In this document: piece by piece, positions 15,546 to 22,901 of the stretch
Position numbering within the stretch: position 1 is the stretch's first letter
Layout: the number at the start of each line of letters is the position of its first letter
Origin: Bacteroidales bacterium
GTDB lineage: Bacteria; Bacteroidota; Bacteroidia; Bacteroidales; UBA932
Assembly (NCBI GenBank): GCA_015060395.1
Contig: SUYP01000028.1
Span: 1-35,036, forward strand
Direction: 5' to 3'
Length of the DNA stretch: 35,036 bases
Position numbers and translations under genes: made by a program
The notes under the pieces: generated by a model
Databases searched by the model: none
Seen by the model: only the letters and a program-made list of their open reading frames with translations
What the model was told of the DNA's origin: nothing

Positions 15546-17420
15546 ATGAGACTTTGGCTGTGTGTGGTGGCATTGATCTTTGTCAATGCTTCATTATATG
15601 CGGAGGAAACGAGGAAAGCCGATGCTGTCATATTGTCCTACGATATGACTTTCGATATGGCATCACCGTCTTCCGGTACGATGAAGGCCCATCGTAAGGT
15701 GATTGTAATGAACAGGAAAGGACTCAGCTCGGCCTTGTTCAGCGTCTATACTGATTCCTTCAGGAGCCTGTCTTCCTTCTCCGGAAGGATAGAAGCAGGT
15801 GGAAAGACACTCCGAAAACTCAAGAGTTCAGATCTTAATACTGTGCTTCTGGCCGATGGTATAGCAACCGATGCATTCGTCTCGTTCTATGAGCCGAATG
15901 CACCGTATCCCTTCACTGTCGAATATGAATATGAGGTGTCTTACCGCAAAGGCTTCGTATCATTCCCGGCTTTCATACCGGTGTCCGCTCCGGATGTAGC
16001 TGCAGTCCAGACGTCATACACTCTGTCGGTTCCTCCGGGAACCCGGATCCAGTATAATGCCAGTGCTGAGCCGGAGAAATCTGCAGACGGCAAGAAGGAT
16101 ATATACAGGTGGCGTTTTGATGGCTATTCCGGCTATGTCTATGAGCATCTTATGCCGGATGTTCTGGACTTTGTTCCATACGTTTACTCCGGACCTGTAG
16201 CATTCGAATATGCCGGGACCTCGGGATCCTTGTCGGACTGGAAAGATCTAGGAGTGTGGCTGTACGGCCTCCAGAAGGGTCTTGTGACGGTGCCGGACGA
16301 ACTGAAGACCAAGGTGGAGGCTCTGACTTCCGGGCTCGACAGCGACAGGGCGAAGATAAAGGCATTATATGATTATCTCAGAGAGAATACCAGATATGTC
16401 AGCATACAGCTGGGAATCGGCGGTTTCAGGCCATTCCCGGTGGAGACCGTATATAAGACCGGCTTCGGTGACTGCAAGGCTCTGTCGGTATATATGCAGG
16501 CCCTGCTTGATGTTGCAGGCATAAAATCCGATTATCTGATCGTCAATACAGACGAGGAGGATCTTGTACAGGACTTCCATACGCCAGGCCAGATGAATCA
16601 CGCGATGCTGTCCGTACCGATGGAGTCGGACACTCTCTGGATAGAATGCACCAATCCACGTTACCCACTGGGTTATCGTCACGATGCGGTTGCCGGCCAC
16701 CAGGTGGTGTTGGTGAAAGAGGATGGGGGAGAACTTGTCAGGGTAAAGTCTTATCCGGATTCTCTGAGATTGCGTTCTGAAAGTGTAGAAGTACGCCTCG
16801 GTGCTGACGGCAAGGCTTCCTGCAAGGGTTTGCGTCGTCTTCTTCTGGACAATTCAGAGGCATATATCGGTTTCCGCACCTTGGACAGCAAGGCGCAGTT
16901 CAATGCGATAATGTCCGGTAATTCTCTCAATCCGACCGATTTCAGCATCACTTCCGTATATGACAACTTCAATGACTGGGTCAATATGAAGCCGGGAGAA
17001 GAATATGTTCCCGAAGTGAGAGTCGGTTATTCGTACGATGTCAAGGATTATGCAAAGGCCTCGGGTGACAGGATCTTTATGCCGTTGAATCCCTTTGCAA
17101 AGAGCATATCCACGGACAGAAGCGCCAGAGTAAATGACATTGAACGCAAATATGCTGCTTCGATGAGCGATACTGTGAGAGTGGCACTTCCTTCAGGATA
17201 TATTCCGGAATCTCTTCCTACGTCTGACCGGATCGAAAGTCCGTTCGGATCATTCTTGACTGAAGTTGACTACGATGAGGAAAAGGGAAGCGTAACTGTC
17301 GTTCAGACTCTCAGGCTGATTGCCGGACGTTTCCCAAAAGATTCATATTCGGACTATCGTACCTTTGCCAGGTCTGTCTCCCGTGCATACGATGGAAGGA
17401 TCGTCCTTGTAAAGCAATAG
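15546..17420 (+). CDS. exported DUF3857 protein with intact transglutaminase-like Cys-His
   Basis: A 624-residue paralogue of the preceding protein with signal peptide (MRLWLCVVALIFVNASLYAE). DUF3857 covers about 30-210, the transglutaminase core about 270-400. Here the catalytic Cys is present in FGDCKALSVYMQALL, the His in MNHAMLSVPM, and the acidic residue in DTLWIECTNP is Glu rather than Asp, which I recall as usual in this family. It could cleave or crosslink peptides in the periplasm, in contrast to its neighbour that lacks the Cys. The two genes are 2 bp apart, suggesting an active/inactive pair acting together. A 13-bp hairpin terminator follows. Confidence 0.87.
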   Translation: MRLWLCVVALIFVNASLYAEETRKADAVILSYDMTFDMASPSSGTMKAHRKVIVMNRKGLSSALFSVYTDSFRSLSSFSGRIEAGGKTLRKLKSSDLNTVLLADGIATDAFVSFYEPNAPYPFTVEYEYEVSYRKGFVSFPAFIPVSAPDVAAVQTSYTLSVPPGTRIQYNASAEPEKSADGKKDIYRWRFDGYSGYVYEHLMPDVLDFVPYVYSGPVAFEYAGTSGSLSDWKDLGVWLYGLQKGLVTVPDELKTKVEALTSGLDSDRAKIKALYDYLRENTRYVSIQLGIGGFRPFPVETVYKTGFGDCKALSVYMQALLDVAGIKSDYLIVNTDEEDLVQDFHTPGQMNHAMLSVPMESDTLWIECTNPRYPLGYRHDAVAGHQVVLVKEDGGELVRVKSYPDSLRLRSESVEVRLGADGKASCKGLRRLLLDNSEAYIGFRTLDSKAQFNAIMSGNSLNPTDFSITSVYDNFNDWVNMKPGEEYVPEVRVGYSYDVKDYAKASGDRIFMPLNPFAKSISTDRSARVNDIERKYAASMSDTVRVALPSGYIPESLPTSDRIESPFGSFLTEVDYDEEKGSVTVVQTLRLIAGRFPKDSYSDYRTFARSVSRAYDGRIVLVKQ

Positions 17421-17437
17421 ATGGATGATAAAAGATG

Positions 17438-17468
17438 GCCGCCTGTCGAAATCACTTCGACAGGCGGC
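17438..17468. terminator. 13-bp perfect hairpin between convergent genes
   Basis: GCCGCCTGTCGAA (17438-17450) pairs perfectly with 17456-17468 around a 5-nt loop (ATCAC). It lies 17 bp after the DUF3857 stop and 150 bp from the kinase stop, and can end transcripts from both sides; the minus strand is followed by a T-rich stretch. The rest of 17469-17617 is AT-rich without a gene; a lone TAGCTTTG box (17536-17543, minus) is noted below. Confidence 0.8.
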
Positions 17469-17617
17469 TGTTCAGTTCGTTCAATATTTATGTCTAACTA
17501 ACTTGAGTGCATTCATATAGACGCATATTCCGTGCCAAAGCTACAAGAACAGCGAAGATTTTATCGGTTTTTAATTATAATGGTTGTCCTTGTATTGTAA
17601 ATTGTTGATATTCGGTG

Positions 17618-18835
17618 TTATCTGAAGTGAAGGGTAAAGACGGTGGATCTTTCATCACTCCTGGTGAGCTGGATCGTTCCGTTATGCAGGCGCATTATCT
17701 GACGTGAAAGGCTGAGGCCGATGCCGGTGCCTTCCTGCTTTGTCGTGTAGAAAGGTACGAATATTTCCTCCTGACTCTCCTTGCTGATCGGCCGTCCGTT
17801 GTTGGATACGTTGATTATGATGCTTTCGTTGAGGTCTATCTCCGCTGTGATTTCAATTCTGTCCGCTCCTGCCTGACAGGCGTTCTTTACGAGATTGACC
17901 AGAATCTGAGATATCTGGCTTTCGTCAGCATACAGCAGGATGTCATCGGATTTTTCTTCGAATACGCATACGACGCCTGCTTCGCTTGTCTGCCTGCTTG
18001 TAAGCTGGAGGACTCTGTCAATAAGTTCCTTGACGATGAATGCCTTTTTTACCGGAGCAGCCACGCGTGTGAGATTGCGGTAGGACTCGACGAACTTGAT
18101 GAGTCCGCGCGAAGACTGAGATATTGTTTCGAGACCTGCCTGAAGTTCCGGTATATCAGCATTCCTGTCCATATACTGCGATAAGGTTTCGCTCAGAGAG
18201 GCTATAGGGGTGACGGTGTTCATAATCTCGTGTGTCAGCACCCTGATGAGCTTTGTCCAGGACTCCTGCTCGTTTTCAGCTATTTCACTGCTGATGTCAT
18301 TGAAAGCCACGACCTTTACTTCCTTCCCGCCGATCCTGGCCTGTGAAGCGGTCAGGGCTATCGTCTTCTTGCCGCTTTCATTATAGTAGCTTGCCCTTTC
18401 TTCGTGGCTTCCTGTCACCTTGTAGAAGGCCTCATAAAGGGATTCGCTGGCTGTTCTGAGCTGTCGGATGTGGCCGAAGGTCGCGATTCCCAGCAGAATC
18501 AGGGCTGTCTTGTTGCAATAGGTTACCTGCCCGTCCATTTCTATCACGGCTATTCCGGTCTGGACGTGATCCAGCATAAGTCCGTAATACTGCTCCTGCT
18601 CCATAATCTCCTTCCTTTCCTTGTCGAAGATATTGCGCAGTCGGTTGAGAGTCTTGTTGAATCTCCTGCCGAATACCCTTTTCTCATCAAACCGGAAGTT
18701 GAGTTCCTTGTCTTCCAGGGCATCCAGCATATAAGTCACCTTGCCCCTTGTCTTTCCAGAAGTGATCAAGGCGGTGATGACAGCTGTTGAAATGATCGAT
18801 GCAGCTACGGTCAATATGACTTGCGTATCTGTCAT
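17618..18835 (-). CDS. sensor histidine kinase, NtrB/NtrY-like, one membrane span
   Basis: A 405-residue kinase partnered with the NtrC-type regulator. One N-terminal transmembrane helix (about 6-26, ILTVAASIISTAVITALITS), a PAS sensor domain (about 84-180), HisKA with His202 in LTHEIMNTVTPIASLSETL, and HATPase with N-box ILVNLVKNACQAG (about 312-324) and G2 box GTGIGLSLSRQIM (about 369-381). The G1 box reads VSNNGRPI, so the usual adenine-contacting Asp is Asn, a variant I have seen in related kinases. No large periplasmic domain is present, so the signal is probably intracellular or in the membrane. Its start overlaps the regulator stop by 4 bp. Confidence 0.92.
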   Translation of the reverse strand: MTDTQVILTVAASIISTAVITALITSGKTRGKVTYMLDALEDKELNFRFDEKRVFGRRFNKTLNRLRNIFDKERKEIMEQEQYYGLMLDHVQTGIAVIEMDGQVTYCNKTALILLGIATFGHIRQLRTASESLYEAFYKVTGSHEERASYYNESGKKTIALTASQARIGGKEVKVVAFNDISSEIAENEQESWTKLIRVLTHEIMNTVTPIASLSETLSQYMDRNADIPELQAGLETISQSSRGLIKFVESYRNLTRVAAPVKKAFIVKELIDRVLQLTSRQTSEAGVVCVFEEKSDDILLYADESQISQILVNLVKNACQAGADRIEITAEIDLNESIIINVSNNGRPISKESQEEIFVPFYTTKQEGTGIGLSLSRQIMRLHNGTIQLTRSDERSTVFTLHFR

Positions 18836-20190
18836 ATATTGTATTTCTTCAACTTCGCGTAAAGTGTCGGGCGGCTGATATCCAATGACTTGGCTACCAT
18901 AGACAGATTTCCGCCGAAGCGGTTCATTGCAGCGCGTATGGCCTTTTCCTCAGCCATTTCCAGAGTCTCTTCACCGCTCATCTCCATCTTCTCCTGTTCC
19001 TCACCTCCGGATGGTGCCAGCTGGATGTCATTGCCGGTAAGCATATAGCCTTCCGACAGGATCACGGCCTTCTCAATGCAGTTCTGCAGCTCGCGTATGT
19101 TGCCGCTCCATCTGTGCCCCTTAAGTTTCTCTTCTGCATCCGGAGAGAGCCCATCGACATTGCGACGATACTTCTCCGTATATTTCCCGATGAACATTTC
19201 CGCCAGGGGAATCACTTCATCCGGCCTCTGGCGCAAGGCAGGAAGGTGAAGATGCATAGTGTTTATCCTATAATAGAGGTCCTCACGAAACTCTCCGTTT
19301 CTGACCATTGCCTCCAGATTCTTGTTGGTGGCGCATATAAGGCGGATGTCGATAGGGATTGCCTTTGTGTCACCGACGCGGGTGATTGTCCTGTTCTGGA
19401 TGGCTCTGAGCAGCTTTGCCTGAAGGTGAAGCGGGATGTTTCCGATCTCGTCGAGGAAAAGAGTGCCTCCGTCAGCCTGTTCGAATTTGCCTGTGTGATC
19501 GGTGTGCGCGTCAGTAAATGCTCCTTTCACGTGTCCGAAAAGCTCGCTTTCAAAGAGTGTTTCCGTCAGTGCTCCGGCATCCACGCATACCATCGGCCGC
19601 AGAGCCCTGTCCGACATCCTGTGTATCTCTCCTGCCAGCACGTCCTTTCCGGTACCGTTTTCACCTGTAATGAGCACTGTGGCATCTGTCGGAGCAATCT
19701 TCTCCACCGTTCTGTGTATCTCGGTCATTTCCCGGCCCTTTCCCCAAAACATCTTCAGTGAAGATGCTAGTGTCTCTTTTTCCTTGCCGCCAGTCTCGCT
19801 GATCCTGCGGTCAAAAGCAGCTTTCAGTGTAGATACCAGTTTTTCATTCTCCCACGGCTTCACTATGAAGTCGAAGGCTCCTCTCTTCATTCCCTCCACC
19901 GCCAGCTGTATGTCAGCGTATGCTGTAAACAGCACCACCTGGATGTCAGGGCAGCGTTTCTTTATCTCCGAGAGCCAGTAAAGTCCTTCGTTTCCGGTAT
20001 TGATATCTGTGTGGAAATTCATATCCAGCAGCACGACATCAGGCCTGAACTCAGCCAGCCTGCTCACCAGCTCGTTCGGTGACGGGATCAGTTCCACATT
20101 ATCGAAATGCATAGGCAGGAGCAGCTTCAGTGCCGCCCTGATTCCGCTGTTGTCATCCACAACCAGTATCTTTCCTTTGCTTTTTGCCAT
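18832..20190 (-). CDS. NtrC-family sigma-54-dependent response regulator (GAFTDA variant)
   Basis: A 452-residue activator: receiver domain (1-120; Asp12/13, phospho-acceptor Asp56 in VVLLDMNF, Thr89, Lys111), AAA+ domain (Walker A GENGTGKD 176-183; Walker B GTLFLDEIG with Asp247; arginine region FREDLYYRIN about 301-310) and a Fis-type helix-turn-helix at the end (MVAKSLDISRPTLYAKLKKY). The sigma-54-contacting loop is GAFTDA (223-228) instead of GAFTGA; I recall this form as common in Bacteroidetes but could not check. It is encoded just upstream of its kinase (4-bp overlap), with FtsX/MacB permeases next door that are plausible targets. A housekeeping -7 box lies upstream, so its own expression does not need sigma-54. 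Confidence 0.93.
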   Translation of the reverse strand: MAKSKGKILVVDDNSGIRAALKLLLPMHFDNVELIPSPNELVSRLAEFRPDVVLLDMNFHTDINTGNEGLYWLSEIKKRCPDIQVVLFTAYADIQLAVEGMKRGAFDFIVKPWENEKLVSTLKAAFDRRISETGGKEKETLASSLKMFWGKGREMTEIHRTVEKIAPTDATVLITGENGTGKDVLAGEIHRMSDRALRPMVCVDAGALTETLFESELFGHVKGAFTDAHTDHTGKFEQADGGTLFLDEIGNIPLHLQAKLLRAIQNRTITRVGDTKAIPIDIRLICATNKNLEAMVRNGEFREDLYYRINTMHLHLPALRQRPDEVIPLAEMFIGKYTEKYRRNVDGLSPDAEEKLKGHRWSGNIRELQNCIEKAVILSEGYMLTGNDIQLAPSGGEEQEKMEMSGEETLEMAEEKAIRAAMNRFGGNLSMVAKSLDISRPTLYAKLKKYNI

Positions 20191-20208
20191 TTCAGATTTA
20201 TTGTCTTA

Positions 20209-20216
20209 CAAAAATA
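20209..20216 (-). promoter_or_regulatory. promoter -7 box for the regulator-kinase operon
   Basis: The minus strand reads TATTTTTG (TAnnTTTG), 18 bp before the regulator ATG at 20190. The operon thus appears to use the housekeeping sigma factor. Confidence 0.55.
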
Positions 20217-20315
20217 GTTAAAAATATCTGCCTTGTTCTATATATTCTCGGATTATTTTCTTCTCCGATATTTGTAACTGGCGCGTAAATGCCTTATTGT
20301 CAATCTTTTATGTGG

Positions 20316-20345
20316 GATGCCTGCTGCGTTTGTATAGCAGGCATC
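20316..20345. terminator. hairpin after the first FtsX permease gene
   Basis: GATGCCTGCT (20316-20325) pairs perfectly with AGCAGGCATC (20336-20345), loop 10 nt. It lies 37 bp after the permease stop on the minus strand. A closely similar hairpin follows the edge-truncated permease at 34551-34578, and the sequence around both is alike, so this is a shared 3' module of paralogous genes. Confidence 0.65.
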
Positions 20346-20382
20346 TGGCGTAAGTTTCTGTGTATGAGTCGTTTATCTGCCA

Positions 20383-22740
20383 TTACTCCTTTTTCAGCGA
20401 ATCTGTCGGGTTGGCGCGCATAAGGCTGAGTGCCTGGAGCATCACCGCCGCGATGACGATCAAAAGCACGAGAGCTACTGCGCAAATGTATATGAGAGGG
20501 GAGTTGTCGATCTTGAAAATGTAATTCTTCAGCCAATGTTCTGCATAGACATATGCTGCCGGAACAGCAACGACTGCGGCGACGAGTACCGGAGCAGTAA
20601 ATCCCCAGACAGTATTCCAGAAGATTTCCTTACGTGAGATTCCGAATACCTTTCTGATGGCTGATGTACGGGCATTGATCTTTGCATAGTAACTGCTCAA
20701 GGCCGTGATCGCAATGATTGTGATGATGATGGAGACGATTGTGAAGAGGATGAGGAGTCTTCTGAGGTTGAGTTCTTCCTTATAGGCCTCCTCAAGAACA
20801 CCTGTCGCAGACTTTATGTCAATATGCAGGTCGCCATATCCCTTCTCTTCATAGAACTTCCTTATCTTCTCAATTCCTTCCCTTTCATTGACATTTACCT
20901 TTGCAATGATGCCGTCCGGAGTGTTATATTGTATCAGCTCATCAGGAATCACGTATATGGATGTAAGTCCTCCTTCCGGTTTTCTTTTCAATGTTCCAAG
21001 CTTGAAGTCGGACGCAGTGCCGCTCATATGCTGGTAGGTGGGATAAACTGCTCTGCCCTGGGAGTACAATGTATTGTCATTCAAGAGGAATGAATAATCT
21101 TTATATGAGCTTTCACATAAGTACAGATAACCTAAATATGCGTTTCCGGCAATCCTTCTGTCTATGTCATATCTCTTGATGCCAAGTATGTCGAAGGCCG
21201 TGCTGTCGCCTTTCAGATAGAAATTATGGTATGAGTTTTCGTTGGCTTCATCGTTGAAGTATCCCTGCCACCAGCCTTCAGAAGGTAGTGCAGACAAATG
21301 TCCGGCCTTGTCGATAAAGGATTCGGAACGAAGTTCATCTATGAAGCGGTTGCTCTGCTCGGAATGGAAATCGATATATATGATGCCGTCTGTCTCATAT
21401 CCTCTTGGCTCATTCAGCATTGAATTCGTCTGAAGGACTATGACCAGGCAGGACGTTACGGCAAAAATGCTCAACAGGCCTTCGAAGCAGATGAATCCCT
21501 TGCTTAAGTACATCTTGTCGATGAACCGCTCTTCTCCTTTTATAACAACGATCGGATTATGGCGTACTGCTGCAACAGATGGAAGCAGGCTGGCTATAAC
21601 CGCCATCAGGCCTATGATGAGCACCAGAAGCAGATATTCGCCCGAATGCTGCATCGGGTCAAGCTTGACACCAAGGATACTGCCTACCTGTGTCTTCAAT
21701 GCGATTGCGATGAGAATGGCGAATATTGCAGATACGGTCAGAAGCAGGAGCGCTTCAAGGATACATCTGACTATTACCCCCGACTTGTCGGTACCGAGCA
21801 GTCTTCTCGTCGCTATTTCCTTCATCCTGAAGCGTGAAAAGGCGATTGTTAGTGCGATGTAGTTGAAAAGGGAGGCGAGTACAATGAACAGGCACATTAC
21901 CCAATATGTGTTCAAGGTTTCCTTATCCTTTATGTTGTCGAAGACATATGCAAAATATTCATCACTCTGATTCCTGATCTCGTCGAATTGCAAGATGGCT
22001 TTCTTCCTTATTGAGCCTGCATCACGATTCTTATTATAGACGTAGTTCAGTCCAGATTCTACATCCGCCACAGATGCATTCTTCTCAAGTCTTATGAAAT
22101 CAATCGATGCGCTGTAGGCGACATCGCCCATTGCCTTGTACTCACTGTCACGATAGACTTCGAGATTGATGATAATGTCCGGCTGCTTGATTACGCTCTT
22201 TGGAAATTCCTTGAAGACACCGCTGACTGTACAGTCATTGTCAAAGAAATCAGCCGAGAAGAGCTTTAATGACTGCCCGATAGGGTTCTTTTCAGGAAAG
22301 AGCCTGTTTGCGAGGGCTTCAGAAATGACGATACTGCTATTTGATGCAAGTACATCTTCCGGATTTCCTTCAAGCAGCGGAAAGGTAAAGAATTCAAAGA
22401 AATTCCTGTCTGATGCCATCAGCGATACAGCATTGTCCTGATCATCCTTGATAATATGGGCGATATCACTCCATATCCTTTCCGGACGCAAAAGAATACA
22501 GCATCGCTCCTCGATGGCAGGGATGTCGCTGTAGATATCGGTCCTGTTGAAGCTATAAGGTTTGTTGTCCTCCAGACATAGGTATATATTGTCGGTATTC
22601 TTCAAGACTTTGTTAACGCTTATATCATCGACAATATAGCTGCTCAAAAGTATCACGAACGCCAGCGCGACGCTCAATCCCACAACTTCAATTGTGGTGT
22701 ACAGCTTGTTTCTCGCAATGAATCGTATGTAGCTTTTCAT
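20383..22740 (-). CDS. FtsX/MacB-type ABC transporter permease
   Basis: A 785-residue inner-membrane protein with the duplicated MacB-like layout: N-terminal span (about 14-36), periplasmic core (about 45-270), three or four spans with FtsX signature (SLFNYIALTIAFSRFRMKE, about 290-420), a further span, second periplasmic core, and C-terminal FtsX spans with AIRKVFGISRKEIFWN (about 690-705). It ends in ANPTDSLKKE, the usual tail of these permeases. Such proteins move cell-envelope substrates or peptides out by a mechanotransmission mechanism with an ATPase and outer-membrane partner; no ATPase is encoded here. Paralogue of the genes at 22902 and 34630. The nearby NtrC-type pair is a likely regulator (inference). 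Confidence 0.92.
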   Translation of the reverse strand: MKSYIRFIARNKLYTTIEVVGLSVALAFVILLSSYIVDDISVNKVLKNTDNIYLCLEDNKPYSFNRTDIYSDIPAIEERCCILLRPERIWSDIAHIIKDDQDNAVSLMASDRNFFEFFTFPLLEGNPEDVLASNSSIVISEALANRLFPEKNPIGQSLKLFSADFFDNDCTVSGVFKEFPKSVIKQPDIIINLEVYRDSEYKAMGDVAYSASIDFIRLEKNASVADVESGLNYVYNKNRDAGSIRKKAILQFDEIRNQSDEYFAYVFDNIKDKETLNTYWVMCLFIVLASLFNYIALTIAFSRFRMKEIATRRLLGTDKSGVIVRCILEALLLLTVSAIFAILIAIALKTQVGSILGVKLDPMQHSGEYLLLVLIIGLMAVIASLLPSVAAVRHNPIVVIKGEERFIDKMYLSKGFICFEGLLSIFAVTSCLVIVLQTNSMLNEPRGYETDGIIYIDFHSEQSNRFIDELRSESFIDKAGHLSALPSEGWWQGYFNDEANENSYHNFYLKGDSTAFDILGIKRYDIDRRIAGNAYLGYLYLCESSYKDYSFLLNDNTLYSQGRAVYPTYQHMSGTASDFKLGTLKRKPEGGLTSIYVIPDELIQYNTPDGIIAKVNVNEREGIEKIRKFYEEKGYGDLHIDIKSATGVLEEAYKEELNLRRLLILFTIVSIIITIIAITALSSYYAKINARTSAIRKVFGISRKEIFWNTVWGFTAPVLVAAVVAVPAAYVYAEHWLKNYIFKIDNSPLIYICAVALVLLIVIAAVMLQALSLMRANPTDSLKKE

Positions 22741-22771
22741 GTTTGTGTTTTTTATTATTTATGTTTTTTCT

Positions 22772-22871
22772 TGTCATTCTGAGCGTCAGCGAAGAATCTT
22801 TACATGATTCTTTTGGCCAAAGATCCTTCACTTCGTTCAGGATGACATTTGAAGACGTTCAGGATGACATT
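22772..22871. repeat. palindromic dispersed repeat (MITE/REP-like) between permease genes
   Basis: The ends of 22772-22847 are inverted: TGTCATTCTGAGCG against CGTTCAGGATGACA, pairing with two G-T positions. Inside are AGAATC/GATTCT and TTGGCCAA palindromes. The right end GTTCAGGATGACATT (22835-22849) is repeated directly at 22857-22871. I recall this TGTCATTCTGAGCG...AGGATGACA form as a dispersed intergenic repeat of several bacterial groups. It occupies most of the 161 bp between two permease genes. Confidence 0.7.
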
Positions 22872-22901
22872 CCGTTACGTCATGCCGGCACCGACCACGC
22901 A

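Noticed and set aside
17536..17543. Small RNA starting from a TAGCTTTG box on the minus strand and ending at the 17438-17468 hairpin
   Set aside because: No -33 element, no conserved structure visible and no coding frame; AT-rich DNA gives such 8-mers by chance.
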